Of a DNA stretch of 64,000 nucleotides, positions 24,163 through 38,720 are shown piece by piece. A program made the translations under genes and the position numbers. Under the pieces are notes generated by a model. It saw only the letters and a program-made list of their open reading frames with translations, did not search any database and was not told the DNA's origin. Positions within the stretch are counted from its first letter, which is position 1, and each line of letters starts with the position of its first letter. Location: the NCBI GenBank assembly GCA_947179485.1, contig OX359248.1, forward strand, positions 26,731,378 through 26,795,377, written 5' to 3'. The stretch is from Allacma fusca (lineage: Eukaryota > Arthropoda > Collembola > Symphypleona > Sminthuridae).

Positions 24163-24531
24163 AGAACAAAATACAATTCCCTGAACAAATTCATTCCTTC
24201 TTGGAGCGTCATGACTACCAATGATTGATGACGCCCAACAGTCCTACTTTTTGTGACCAAAAGTGTTTTATTAAGCTGATTTTTCTGTAGATACTCTTCC
24301 ACAATTAATTGTGCCTTAGTCCTACTTTTGCAGAATTGATAATAGATACCGACCCGTGATTTAATTTACAATTTATTTAATGTAATTATGTATAATCATA
24401 AAAATGTAATTTATTCATACAAATGTCAAACCTGGAAGGAATGATTGCTCACACTTTGAGAATCAGTTATAACGTAAAGATTTAAAGAAGAGATTTCTCA
24501 ATAAATTGTCCTTTGCAGTAGGATATCCTTG

Positions 24532-24639
24532 ATGGAGGGAAAGTCTAGAAAACTTTCACCCTCTGGCTTCACTCTGAAAAATGTGATGATGGAAGTTGGA
24601 CAAGTATTAAAAAGACCGGAGGAATACTTCAGTTTGCTG
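24532..24639 (+). CDS. Candidate first coding exon of an unidentified downstream gene (partial)
   Basis: A splice acceptor (CTTTGCAG, ending 24518) is followed 13 bases later by ATG and 36 codons starting MEGKSRKLSPSGFTLKNV. They end at a possible GT donor (TTGCTG|GTTTGT) in phase 0 at 24640. The peptide is polar, with charged and Ser residues, balanced codons and no AT-driven bias, and looks more coding than its surroundings. Without splicing, the frame runs to 24744 and ends in a hydrophobic tail. I do not recognise the protein. If real, it would be the 5' end of a gene running right, with an intron filling much of the following desert. The donor is non-ideal and no second exon was found, so chance remains possible. 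Confidence 0.25.
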
Positions 24640-25466
24640 GTTTGTATAGGGACATATGTGTATCCTCTCAAACTTATATTTATATCATCTATATGCATAG
24701 GTACACGTATCTACCTTATATATAAGTACAGCAAACATCTCTGAAGTTCAGAAAATGTCTTTCTTTTCCTTCAAGTTTTTCAAGGGAAGAAACAACAGTT
24801 GCTGCAACTTCCCGTCTAACTCCTCTTCCCTACACATATACATAGAAATCTCTTCCTAGCTATGTATATCATGCAGTGGAAAAAAAAAGAATTCAAGGTA
24901 AAAAATTAAGGGAAAAAATCTTGTGGGAAATTCATTTCTCTCCCGTTGCTCCTGAGGTTTCCAGTTTCCAGTTGGAAACTATATATGCATAAATGTTAAA
25001 AACAAAAGTATAGAGAAAGTTTCAAGTCAGTCTTGTATAATTTACGAGTATGTATACAGCTCAACTGGAAATTATACAATTACATGAAAAGAACTGAGAG
25101 TAAGAAGGAAGAAACATTAGAAGAAAATTTGAAAATTCAATACCAATGGCTGCTACGACTACCTATAGTTACGTCTCACACATACAAAAATACAGGAAAA
25201 AAATGAAACTATATATACTTGAGACTTGAGCTCTTTCAACAAATATTCTACAACTATTTGAAGAAAGCAGGAATACACAGGAACTATAGGAAGGACTTTA
25301 TATGAACATGTAAAATGGATTCGTCTATGCATGGAACTGTCCCAGAGATAATAGTAACTTGAAAGGGAAAGAAGGCAAAGAAATGAAGAAGATTCTATTC
25401 TTGCGCCTCTCCCGTGTGTTAGTTACCGTTTGGGTATGTGTGAGCGGTTTCTCCGGTGAAAGTACG

Positions 25467-25468
<2 letters not shown>

Positions 25469-25503
<35 letters not shown>
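25469..25503. repeat. (TC)n microsatellite
   Basis: 35-bp TC array continuing into interrupted CTTTCTGTCTCTC. Confidence 0.9.
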
Positions 25504-25515
<12 letters not shown>

Positions 25516-26744
25516 CTTCCCATCCAGTGTAATATGCATAGGTTGAGGGCATGAGACAAAGCAACGGAGTTGCTTCTTCCATACCACACCGTCCCATAAT
25601 AGTAGTTACTTGGGTGGTGGGAAAGGGGAAAAATACAGATTTCTTCTAGGAAAACTTTTCTCCCTCGTTGTTCGGGTTTTTTACTTTGCTTCCACATAAT
25701 TATGTACGTACACTTACCTCCGTGGCCAAAGAAAGCATTCTCTTGGATATGTCTCCCTGAATAATGGTAAGTTACATGTATTAGTAACCTTCATTGGTAT
25801 GCTGTTGGTAGGGGTATAAGTATCTATCTACATGAAGGATCTTGCTATAGTATTCTACTACCATAGGGAAAGTTAGTATCTCATCAGGGCGTACATACCT
25901 GTACGTTTAGGCTCCACTCTCCATACAGTTTTTTGGTTTTGCCCGGCTCGATGGGTTGGTTCGTTGGTTAGGTTGGGTGGTTGAGGAGAATTTTTCCGCG
26001 GTCGAAAGAATCTCAGTAACATGAGCATCTCAAGTTTTTTAGAGCACGTTGAAGCCATAAATTTGTCCAACTTGTAACTCTCATATGTGTCACCTACACA
26101 CCGACCAACCGACCCAACTCTAGTAAGTACTACTTGCCGTTTTCCTCCCTTTTACAACGATTCGCAACTTCTCACAAGCCCTTTATGCATGTCCCTATGA
26201 AGGTAGGACTCTACACTGGGTTTACTGTAGTCCCAGCTAAAATACGGGGGAAAGGACTGAAGACACTAAAGTCAACGTACAAACAACCTTTGTTCCATGA
26301 ATTCCTTTCTCCATTCTTCCCTCCTCTCTCTCTCTCTCTGTTCCATGATTTCTCTTAGATTTTCACCGCCTTCCATTCTTTCTCACACCGCGAGAGAAAC
26401 TTTTTTTATATAATCTTTTCCCTTCATTGCATCCGTGGCTATTCACATTGGTACGGGAGGGTACCAGAAGTACTCCTACTCCTTCGACTGTGTACACCCA
26501 TAGTGGAGAGGAAATTGGAAGGAGAACCGTTCAGCATCCCCAGCATATCTAATCTCACATGCATGACTCCAATATTTCTGGGTTTACTGCGAAATTTTTC
26601 GCGACAATAACACATAGTTCAACATTTCACTTGTTCTTTCGTTGTATGGCATTTCCCCGTGAAATTGATGGATTACCGAGGTTTTCGATTTCGTAAACAA
26701 AATACTTTTACATTCTCTCCGCTTCCCTTCCCTTTTCCCTCACA

Positions 26745-26766
26745 TCTCTCTCTCTCTCTCTCTCTC
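26745..26766. repeat. (TC)n microsatellite
   Basis: 22-bp TC array in non-coding DNA. Confidence 0.9.
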
Positions 26767-27684
26767 CCAACTATCCCAGAGTCTCTCTTTTGCTGAGACT
26801 TTCCATTTTCCAATTTTATTACATATATGTTCCGTTGAATAAAATCCACAAATTTTTTTTAGTTTAACTTCCAGCCTCCTCCTACTCCTAAAAAAACTTC
26901 TGGAGGAGCATGAACTCGAAAACTTTTAGGGATGAGGAGAGGAATTCAACTTGCATCATCCTGGTCATAGGATTCCGTCTGAAACCATAGGGAAAAAGTC
27001 AGTTAGTGATAATTAACCGCACAATCATCTCTTGCTTTAATATACACTTGACCCATTTCCTAAACAAATTTACCCACCCAGTAATTTCCAGCCCAAGTTT
27101 TGTAATTTCAAGTGTCTACGCTATCTGCACTGGTACTTGAGAGCATTGTACATTATGGAGCCATGTAAGTATGTATGCATGTGTGTATGTGGGTGAATGT
27201 TCCAAGGATATAACACGAGACAGAAACATACATATATAATGTACATACTTCATACATAGAAAGTAACGGACTTGTCCTATTCCTGATTTGTACTGGGACT
27301 CCAGGCTCAAATGTACACTGAACAGGATACTTGTAATATTTTGTACACAAAGCTACATATAGCGTGTACTCTGAAAGACACAATACTTGAGACTTTCCAC
27401 AATTGAAAATAGGTAAGCACTCGAGAGTTTCAATACGAAAAGTACTCTTTCCTGTCATATGAAGGATCTCAAGAGTCAACATTCAACAACGCCCACGACT
27501 CGGAGTAAAAAGCTGCTGAGGCTTAATAGTTCCATTATCCTCGTAAATTGGTGCCTATTGCACTTTATGTGTACAAGGGCCAGTCTTAAGCTCATTGTCC
27601 ATTTCCTCGCGTCTTTTACTGATTCTTAATGCATTGCCATTGAAATAGCTCCTCAAGTGTTTCCACTTTCTCCCTCCTCTCTGC

Positions 27685-27705
27685 CTCTCTCTCTCTCTGT
27701 TTCTG

Positions 27706-27737
<32 letters not shown>

Positions 27738-27738
27738 A
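27685..27738. repeat. Interrupted (CT)n microsatellite
   Basis: CT arrays interrupted by GTTTCTG and GT; the Leu-Ser open frame across it is an artefact of the repeat. Confidence 0.9.
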
Positions 27739-30322
27739 CTGTCCTTCTCTCACACATTCTCACTCTCTCAACCTCTCTCTTCACTAACAGCCCCTTCCTC
27801 AATATTAGCTACATTTACCATTGCAGTTATCATATCATTGGTTTCTCCACAGAGTAGTTCTCTGCCTGAGAGCCCCCAGAAGGGATAAAACACAATAGGT
27901 ATACTGCCCCGTTGTCATTTCCATATAAAATACAAGCATTGAAGGAAACTAAAATTTTTGGGTTAAGAAAAGTAATTTTTTCTTAGTATTTTTTTTTCTA
28001 CAAAAGTAGATATTCTTACACAAAGGTATAAAATATATGTCGTACCTGAGAATGGGAGGTTACGATGCATATGGGTGTGTTTCTTAGATATTCATACGCA
28101 CAGTAGCAAGGTGATTACAGCAAGTAGAGTTGAAGACATTGCCTGATACTTGTTTGGGCGGTGAGGTTCCATGGACTTGTTTTCTGGAGCAAGCGAAAGG
28201 GAAGGACGAGCTCATAAAAACAGACGGGAGAGATTTAAGGTTTCTGGTTCATTTCAGGAAGGAGAGCAAATGTTACGTAATGTAATGTAATCTAATGTTA
28301 ATGGTTTATATGGCATGCTTTCCCGGTTCTAGCATTGCTGCATGTATCTCCAACGTACCCTCCATCCATCCATACATATGTACATATAGGTATGGCCAAG
28401 TATCCACACACAAGTTCTACTTAAAGATATCACATGAATCTCTCAGTCCTCTCTACGTACAGTGTTTGTTTGAACTAATATTTAAGTGTGTAGATATATA
28501 GTCGATTTGGGAGCATAGTCATTCCCAAGTAACCCCCTTGAAAGATAGCCTCTACATTTATATGCAGAGAATGGAGGAGTGAAAGCCAAAAGGCTTTTCA
28601 GCAATATACCATACACCGAACAATTTTTTCCCCTTTATAGCTTTATTCCTCTTTCTCCTGAGGAAAAGAGATGCATATGAATAGTGTGACTCTTTCATCT
28701 TTACTTACCGTTCCAGGGATGGTGGGAGTATCAGGCGGATATAAGGAAGAATGTAGCTAATAATACATGGACGTGTATTTATTATACTTGAGGTTACATC
28801 AGGAGAGGAGAACCAACAAAGAAATTTCCTTGAGTTGCATATTATTATTATTATTACTATTATTACATATGTACCTATAGCACTCTACAGTACAGTATCC
28901 CCCATCCCAGAAACTTACATCGAAAGAAAAGCATTTTCATTTCCTGAGTGAGTGAGACTCCTTTCGTGATCTATTTACTTGATCTCACACACAAGCAAAA
29001 AGAGCGTCGGCCTGAAAAAATAAATGCTCGTATTCCTAATGATTCCCTTATGTACACATGTATCTTACACACCTCACAGCCCATTTCCCAATGAAGGAGA
29101 TGCTCCTTCGTCAATGTCTTAACTCCACTCAGTCTTGAGTCTCTCCTTATAGTCTCATATGGATATTTCTAATTGGTCCACTCTAACTAATTGAAATTAT
29201 TTTTACCTTCTCAACACTACAGCTACATATTCTACATATTATCAATCAGTATTTAATTACACCTTGTACCTTATTTCTTTCTCTCAGCTCATCCTGAATC
29301 TCCCCCTGAATATGAACATACTTCCTGTTCAGGTTCCAAATTAAAGCTTCTTAATTATTCCATCCAAAGAAAATAAGGTAAGAACCGGTAGATATTACAA
29401 CGTGCCTTCTAGGGGTATTATCATTATCAAAAGAAGGGTATTTTTCGTAAAATATGGAAACACAGGTTTCCATGGAAAGCTCCAGGTGATACGCGGGTCA
29501 AAGGAAATTTTGAAGGCTTAATGTACTGCTTAAATTATACTCCTCAACTTACAATATGGCTGGAAGTTCAATCAAGATTTCCAATAAAGGCACCCGCTGC
29601 AAGCTTAGAGCTTGCTTTGGTGCTTGAGACTTTCAAAGAAATTGTTAATACTTAAAAGAAGCAGCGCTAAATACTAATATTTGATGATTTAATAGTTTTG
29701 ACATTTTCTCTTGTAATCGTTCCCCTCTCTCTGTTGTTGTTTACTCCCAGGGTTCTACGCAGTAGTACTGTAAATAAAATCCAGTAATCAAACTTACTCT
29801 GATAGGGAAAAGTGTTCGTCATATAAGTATTTGTAATAATGCTGGGGAAAAATTAGGAGCCGGCTCAACTCACGCCGGCATTGATAAAGGAGAGGAGAAG
29901 GGAATAAAATTTTTGTTTACAGTGAAGTCGAGACGCTCAATGGTAAATGGAGTAGAGTTAGTACTTGTTGTTAAAGCAAGAGACAGTAAAAGCAAATGAA
30001 AGTAGCTCCTCTTACAAGGATAAAAAATAGTGGAGAGAGCTGGAAAGGGAGAGAGAGAGAGAGAGAGAAAGACATTCTCTTAACACCAGACGCAGTCTAA
30101 TCACAAAAGGGCAATTAGCTGTAAAGCAACATGAGATATATGGAAGGAGTGTGAGAGTAAGAGTAGAACGAACGTAGTATTTATCATTATCAACGACCCT
30201 TACACTATTACTGTAACTCCTCTATATAGCGCTAGTCAAGTGAGGAGTGTGGAACATTTTTCTCAACAAAAAAATATTAGCCTTTGAACTGAAACAGCAA
30301 TGTTTAGAAGGTAGGCTGTGTT

Positions 30323-30354
30323 TCTCTCTCACTCTCTCTCTCTCTCTCTCTCTC
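30323..30354. repeat. (CT)n microsatellite
   Basis: 32-bp CT array with a single A interruption, followed by CACACGG. Confidence 0.9.
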
Positions 30355-31900
30355 ACACGGATCCTTCTCTCAATGAATTGTTTTTTCCTGGAGTATAAAT
30401 AACGTACCTATATGTATCTATGTAAGGCATGCCTACAAACAAAGTTTGTTAATAAAACTACCCATCCACATTCTATCATTGGCATATGCCTGGCTTTTAT
30501 TTCCCTGTAGACTCCACTCCCATTCTATACACACCATTCCCTGTATTCAGCTCCAGATTTTTCTCCCTTTGACCTGCCATTCCCTGTAAGACTTGAATAT
30601 ATACATGGAAGGATGTACGTTAGAATCCTCCCATGTAGGGAGCGTCACGGAAGGGTATCCCACATAGCTCTGTGGATGTTCCGTTAGTATTTGGGACTGT
30701 CTACAGGGACCTACAAGTTAGTATACAGTCCTGGCTGGGAAGGCACAGAGCTGCATACTCCCCAGTGCTCTGCGGAAGAGAGAGAGAGAGAGAAAAGCCA
30801 ATAAAAGACTGAATAAATCTTCATCCTGTTCAAGAAAATCAACGGAACGATGATAAAATTAATGCAACCAATTTCTTTTCAGGCCCTAAAGTTAATTTTT
30901 AACGCCCAAACTACCGTCATTCCAATGGCGAGAACTAATTGTGGTTGCAATGTATTAAACCTATATCACCCATTCCAAACTTTATAACAGTAACACGCTG
31001 TAGAGAGAGAGAGAGAGAGATAGAGAGAGAAAAAAAAATCCAATCTACGTCGGCTCTTTTCTTTACTACCTACAACACTGACGCCTGGTCCCTTTCAAAT
31101 TCCACCAAGGAACATAATACCTCCTTTATAGATAGGAACATACCTTCACAAATTGCTATCTCCAGTGTGTTTGTTGCTCTTACCAGGAATTCCTCTATGA
31201 AGCTTTTTTAAACAATATTTATTACACTTTTTCATATTGGGCCATCACCAGCATCAGGTATATAGAGTATTACCCATTAGCTCAGACGTACAGAGAGGAG
31301 GAACATGAAATTAGATCTCACTTTTGTACATATATACATAATTACATAGATATACATACGTATAAACCCTGTATGTATTCCTCTCAGCAGTACTATGAAG
31401 AGAATGGAAATGAGTTCGTAGAAATATTGCGGACGTTTCTCAAATATGACAATCAATCCTGATTTCACCTCCCTCCACCTCCAACGCCTCCACACGTGGG
31501 TTGTGTCATAATTGGGATTTGAATTTCCCACGCACACTAATCCCCCCCTCTAACTAGAATCTGAATTTAATCAAGGTTTTTTTTTTCGAGTCCAGTGATG
31601 AATCCGGGCAGTAAATTGCCTTTAGAAATTCCGACATTGTCCCCCCACCTCGCCTTTAGTAGTATCATGGTGTCATAATATGTTTTATACTTAGATACTC
31701 CGTACAAAAGGAATAAATGAGTACTGGTGTGTGTATAGTCACTGTATCCAGTGACAATATACTGACAAAAAGTCCCTTCTACATACATAGGAAGATAGTC
31801 GGGGGAAGGGATTGGTGATACTGTCAGGGAGTCCCAGGCGTTTTCTCCTGAGATGTTTCATATTGTCTAAAAGTTACAATTAGGCTTATGGACAGCCGAC

Positions 31901-34900
31901 GAAAGTGCGGTCTCCTGTTAACGAAGCACGGAAAGTAGTCTTTCTTTATTTTAGGTCAAGTATTTACAGATAGTTACCAAGCCAGGGAGAGGGTGGGAGT
32001 CAGTGAGGCTATGGATACACATGGAATCTTCCAAGTATCAAATGCTGCCCGAGCCAAAATACGAAGCAAACAAGGCATAGATAGAAATGAAACTAAGGAG
32101 GAAATGACAGAGCGCTTCGGGAACGTCAGAGGAGAAAGTTCGCCATTAATCACAAACTGGCATTTCTAAAGGGAATGAAGGACGACCAAAGGAAATACCC
32201 AGGACAACCTGGCTTCCAACTATGTAAGTATCTACATATATCTAGAGATCCCGAGACAGCTAACCCATCCAGTCAAGTTCCCAGATACATCTTCGTACTT
32301 TCCCTCTGTACATATATCTATATCTATGTACACTCAGGATCAATACATAGTCAATCTAAAAGAAAACAGTGTAATGCCCCATCAGTACAGACACACACGT
32401 GCAATATTGTTTTACGTCCTTGCAGAGTAGTGTGACTCTTCACATCAATCCTCCACTTTGTTCTCAACTCCTGAAACAAGAGACGTGGATTTGCATTAAC
32501 ATACCTATTCCTCCTGAACTCCCATACATATAGGTATGGCATGTTCAGTTACAGAGATAAACCTCGGGATCACCCGCTCCTGAAGAAGCAGAGTCACTGT
32601 AGATTATTACAATGTTCAAATTGTTCAGGCATACCTTCTACCTTCCTGCAGGAATTACAGTGGGAATGGAAGGAGAGTGCGGGAGGAGATGTAAATACTA
32701 GAAAGGTCCCTGAGTTTTGCCATCTCCCTCACCCCGCTGTGTCCAACGAATGTATATTTTGCGAGAGAGGAGACAACCTTAACAGGAATTCCAGCAGAGT
32801 CCCCGCTGAAACTAATTAACATCTATGGTTAATGTGCGGTTTTTTTACACGTCACAACCATCCATATATTGTGGAGCTAGATTCCCCACTTCCTGCCTGG
32901 TCACACCATCAGCACCTTGGAATCTCTTATACATGCAGAACAGATTTGTACTTGTATGTACGTATTTAATAGTAAGTACGTAGATATATATAATTATATA
33001 GATACACGGATGCTTTACAAGTCTCGGAATTGTATAGATGGGACAGTTGACAGAGTCTAGTAGTCAGACTCTCATTAAGGACTCAGCATGACGCATGAAT
33101 CCAATGATTATTTTTGGTTAGTCTCATATCGTATGTACTTCCCTCGTTTAAAATTTATTTCTGTATACTTGTCTCTGTATCGTTACTCCGGTAATAAAGT
33201 AATTAATTTGAATCCAGCCGATAAATAACTGTGAGTGGTTGAGTTTAAAAACTACTTGGTTTTGATTTCAGTTATCAATAATAATTACATATCTATATGT
33301 ATGTACAGTAGACACACACGTATACATACATACTTTTGTGTGTTTAGAACACCGGATAAAAAAAAAGAGTATTTTCAAAATGCTCAAAGATAAGTTCTTT
33401 CGGGGAAGGACATCTTAAGTGTATGCTCGGCTGCGTGCACAAAGCAGGAAGGAGAAACTTGGTTGTTTTCCCGAGATTCCATTTAGAGAAAGGGATCCCT
33501 CTGTAGGAGTGAAGTAACTCTGTCAATCTCTGCTAATAATATTTGCACAGTGTATTTACTTTTTCATCTCATATTTTCCCTTTTGTCTTGCTCATTTCTT
33601 ACTTCCCAGTTCACTTGTGAATTTAGGGTTATATGCTGTGGAGCCCGAGTGTAATATCCATGTATGAAATTCCTCGAACCATGTCCTAATAGAACACATT
33701 TCTCTTTTGGACTCGGACGTCGACGACTGGCAGCTCATGTAGACTTTGTCAAATCCTCAACTCCCCACGAATGCTCATGACAATCCGAGATGGAATAAAT
33801 TGAAAAGCTTGTTCTCGTATCCCCAACGACAGACGTCCTTACAAGCAAGTTTACAATTTCTTTCCATTATAACATCTAAAGTAAACAAGAGACATTGGAA
33901 GATAGGACTAATGTAATGTTAAACCATGAAAACATTTTCCAAAGAGGCAGTTCTGTGTATTTACAGATTCTATTCTATATGTAATTATATATATACATAT
34001 GAAAATGTAATGATGCATATAGGCACACATAGATAAGTATAGGTATAGGGCACACAGGCACTTACATTTATTTTATATTAAATTCTGCACATATACATAT
34101 ACTCCCTGCAAACATCATCCTTCCAAATCCAAACAGATGGCATTTACTAGGAAAGACGATGAATTTGCTGTCTCAATTTTCAATTGCGTTATTTACTGTG
34201 AAATCACTACCTCATTTAATTTCTACCATGTAATCAAACCTGCCCGGCCTAGTATTACTTTCCACATAATACTAACTTTTGTTTTACTGGGGTTTCATTT
34301 ACATGCTTTGAGCAGCATTAAAAACAGAAGCTAATTGGTTTTCCAGCTTGTTTTAAGTACATATGGTGAAGAATCTAGGTGAAGTGAAATAACTTGGAGT
34401 ATAATCTCTATATTTGAGTAAACATGAGCTAGCTTCAAACATGCTCTCTGTCAAATGGTAGTAATGGCATGGCTGAAGTTAAACAAACTTCCAGATTTAC
34501 TCATTACATTGAAATGAAAAATGAATGTAGAATTTTACCTATATAGCTAATTATCCACGAAGTGAGTGAGTAAAGTGATCCTCTTCAGTGAAATTACAAA
34601 ATGTTCAGAGGCACTATAGAGTTCATAAAACTTAAAAATAAATAGGAAACATAAGTGAGGGACATATGGAATGAATTTGCTCAACTGACATCTGCCAAGA
34701 GTTGGAGCTGATATTGATGTGGTTTTATCTAAACCCAACTCTTCCAGTCTCATCTGGTGTTATTTGGGAGAGAGAGGAGTCTCTACACAGAGGATCAGAG
34801 ACCAGTTGAACATACATATGGAGAGTGGATCGGGCCATTGTACAAGAATGCTCCGTCGTTCCGTTGCGTTTCCCTGTCGCAAATTATTTATTTTTAAGTG

Positions 34901-37900
34901 TGAGCTAGCATTCCGGACAGATCCGTCCTCAGATTTGAGTTACGGCTAGGATTGGACTCAAGTATGTGTTTTTGTCAATAAAATTACACATCCAAGAATT
35001 ACTTCAGGATTCCCGTTCCCAGCGACCCTTGCCTTCAGTCATGTGAGTCATTGTACCATTGTTTCATTGCTCTCAACGTTGAAAGCTACAGTATTCGTAG
35101 GAATGACATTGTAGTTCAAGGAGGGGCTTTGGAGCAGATTTACCTTGACAGAAGTTATATATTGTGACTGTACCAGAAGCTAAAATGTACATCTTGTCCT
35201 TCGGTCCTCACTATTATGTCGTATATACCCGGAGTGAACATATTTGGGAAGGCTCGTTTAACTTATGCACATCAGCTCTTAAATCCATTCAGAAATGCTT
35301 GAAGAACATTAAAACCCGAATTTTTGGCAGTTTTCAATGCAAAAATTTAAGCATATGCAGAGGCTCCCTGTGAACACATGTTTGATTACATGTGACTTTA
35401 GGTAGCTGCAGATTTGGGCAATTATTATAACGATACATATCCACTTGTAGTTTCGTCACATTTGTTCCTATCTCCACTCGCTCTATCCCAAGAATGTGAC
35501 GTGATTTAGATCTTCCCTTCTCATGTCTTCAGTAATTACAAACAAGCACTAACGAACGTGTACTTTCCATGGGTTTGGTTCAGTGTCAGCCCAAACAATG
35601 CACCTGATCATTAATCCGTCCAAAAGACTCCCGAAGGCAGGATACATTTATAAATCATTAAAAAATAAACTCGGGAAAGGGTTAAATAATTTTTAGCATC
35701 AAAGACAATTGGGAGGATTTCCAGGGACGCTCAGTCCACCACGTGATGTTTCAGTTTTGTGAGAGAAAAGTTTCACTGAGGGAATGTGTGAGAGGAATCC
35801 TTAAAAGAGGAGATGACTATATAGGCTTCCACAGACTGCACGCAAACAGAGCAACATGGAATACAAAGAGAGCATTCAAGAGTCCCATTACTTTTTCGAG
35901 GATAAGTTCACGGACATTAAGAGTCTTCATAGGTTAAGTTCCACATCCAGAACTGACTATTAAGTAAATCCGGAGCTAACACTCAACTGTAGGAGGACAA
36001 ATGTGATTCAACAATGTTGGCAAGCACAATAAACTTACTTTAATTGAGACAAGATGAGCCTTGGTTAAGAACCAGGGAAATTCGTTTCCTGTGAACTTCA
36101 TTCTACATATATATACATATATATATATATATAGATCTGTGAGGAGGGAGACTCTGCCATTTAATTTACGATTGTTTCATCCATCTGTTAAGTGTGTACT
36201 GTTAGAAAACAGAGGCTGAAATGAAACGCATGTTTCAAATTGCTCGATCTTTCTATGCACATATAAACACACACACACACATTCACACACATATGATTCT
36301 TCCTCCGCCTATACTCCTCTGCTTCTTAACATTGACTGTACATGTGACCCATAGATCAGAAGAGGAACTTAAATAGGACCAATACCCTATTTGAACTTCC
36401 TTGCATCAAATTCAAGACCAAAATGATTTTGAGAAAAGCAAGGAAATGTTCTGTAAAGAAAAGAGAAGAAAGTACCCGATAGCCTCAAGCTGGAAGAAAT
36501 TAAACGAGTTCAAAAATAGTCTCAGGACAAAAATAAAGTGAGGCTATTCTGGAAACTAAAAGTACGGGGAAGTACCATTTCCACGCATCCTATGGAATGC
36601 GCGTGCATTATTATAGCAGTAGCTAGAAAGTCAATTAAATGCTAATTAAGTCCAAGGTGCCTCCTGCTGAGGATTCACTAGTCTAGAGGAGTCTAAGAGG
36701 AATTCCATGAGTGCGTGTCTTCCTCCAGGAGTGCTCTCCTTTCCTAATAAACTTTTCGGAGCGTGCATATGTATGTGTCCCATAAACTAAGAGATATCTT
36801 AGCTTCTCTTATTTTCATAAAAGTCTCCTCAAACTCTAGAAATTCTCATCTGGCTTCCCCGTGCCTGCAAGTAAATGATACTTAAACGCATGGACTTGCG
36901 ATGGGTGGATATTGTGAAGTCAGCCCGTGAAAGAATTGTTTTTCATGAGTCTCGATCTCAGCCTCTCTTTGTCAGCAACCCTTTTTGTATTTTTGTTTTT
37001 CCTCATACGACGTCGAGACTTTCAGAATCCAATATTCCTCATGACTTGGGGCTTACTCCAGGTATCTTATTCTATCCCAAAACTATTTCTCCTTTTAAGA
37101 TGCGAAGATACCATATACAATTTATCTAAAACACACTAGTGGCCATAAGATAATACTGGACCTACATACATAATTATTCGAGCACGAGAGGCTGTGCTTG
37201 ACGACTTTTAGCATTTCAGGAAGGTGAAACATCTGAAGATTTGTTTTGAGGGAAAATGAATACTTCCTCTTACTGATGAGAAAGTAAGTGCTACCGTCTC
37301 CATTCGTTTCAAATTTTTTCAAGAAATTACTCTTCTCAACATTTCCCAACCACAATTATCCCCATCCTTCTTCCTGGGACTGAAGAGCTGGCTTCTGAAG
37401 TTACTACTTGTATTTTTCGCACTGCTAATTTAATTTAGTTCCATAATTAGACATAGTAGCATATGTAATTATACACACGACTTAAAACTGTGTCTTTGAC
37501 GGGAGAACAGTCTCATTGTACTGCATGAGGAATTATTACCCATTGGTTTAATCTTGAAATGAAAGAGTGCAGTAGCTTGCACAACTCTGGAATTTGACGT
37601 GCATTGCAAGCTGTGAATAATTTTGACAAATGGGAATATAATTTGCCACAAATTTTAGCATACATATGAAACTTCAAGCCCTACTGCTTACAGCCTGACT
37701 CTCGCTCCTGTGTATACACCGTATCGTTGTACCCTCTCCACCGTGCGAAAGAAAATAATTTATTTATGCTTTTACGACTCAGATTACTTGATTACGTGCC
37801 AAGCATCAACTTCTACATGAATTTATGTGTGATCCCACCTGGTTTCAAGAGCGGAAACGTCATCCTACCTTTATTAGATGTATCAAAATTTCCTAACTCT

Positions 37901-38665
37901 GACTATAGGCAATCCCTCAGTTAGACTAATATTGTCTTCAATACTTTTCTTACATACATTTCCATAGAATTTGCTCATACCCATACGAAATAATAAGCAC
38001 GAGGACGTCCCCAAAATTTAAGTCCCCACACCCAATTGATATTATTTGTAAATCTGTGCTAAAGCTTCAAAAAAAATCGAACTGCCAAATCCTCCCAAGA
38101 AAAGAACCAAAGCCTATACTTGCTCTGCTTCTACAGCAACTGTTTAAATCTCATAGGGAAATTATGACTCATTATTGTCTTCCCAAATCCCGGGGAAACT
38201 CGTGAAGTTTTGAAAGGAAAAGTAAACTGTAAAGTGGTAGTGGGATCATTTGTAAATGACAATTACTCGGATCTCTTCCCATGCTAAGTCAGCAATGGAA
38301 GAGCATCAACCAAATAATTAATTTCCTGGACTATGGGAATGACTGTGGAATGAAATGCATCCCGTGGCTTTATGGTTTGTTTCCGCATTTCCGCTTCTCT
38401 CCCATTTCTCTCCTCTCCCGGAGGATACACTTCTGGATGGGAATCAAATTTTAGAATGAGAGTCTTCCTCCTTAACTCCTTCCTAGTACATTGGAAAGGG
38501 CACCTTGTAAGAGTTAACGGCATGAAAAGGGAAGAATCGGAAAAAGGTGTTTAATTGTGGGAAATTTCACGGTGTAGGTTCAATACGGATGTGAGTGGGT
38601 GTTAGTTACACTGAGGGAATCCTGAATCAAAGGGGAAAGTTAGAGAGAAAGAAACAGAAAGGAGA

Positions 38666-38670
<5 letters not shown>
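31901..38670. other. Gene desert, block 2
   Basis: No supported gene. The most exon-like piece is 31955-32169 (plus): a strong acceptor (TTTCTTTATTTTAG) followed by 71 open codons to a TAA. Its peptide has no recognised similarity, and such frames arise by chance in this much sequence. TA-rich and CA-rich short arrays occur at 36105-36134 and 36269-36292. Confidence 0.55.
36105..36134. repeat. (TA)n microsatellite
   Basis: 30-bp alternating TA tract with one C interruption; easily melted. Confidence 0.85.

Positions 38671-38718
<48 letters not shown>
38671..38718. repeat. (AG)n microsatellite
   Basis: 48-bp uninterrupted AG array, preceded by imperfect GA-rich sequence from about 38641. Confidence 0.95.

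Positions 38719-38720
<2 letters not shown>

Larger units (their letters stand above)
24000..31900. other. Gene desert, block 1: microsatellite-rich non-coding DNA
   Basis: Apart from the candidate exon at 24532-24639, I see no coding or RNA gene. Open frames here are either simple-repeat read-throughs (Leu-Ser or Arg-Glu runs) or short chance frames. The block contains several (CT)n and (GA)n arrays and many TACATA/TATGTA stretches. An 8-bp perfect inverted repeat (AGTTTCCA-GT-TGGAAACT) is at 24963-24980. Sequence texture differs clearly from 1-14 kb, with higher GC and many more repeats. Confidence 0.6.
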
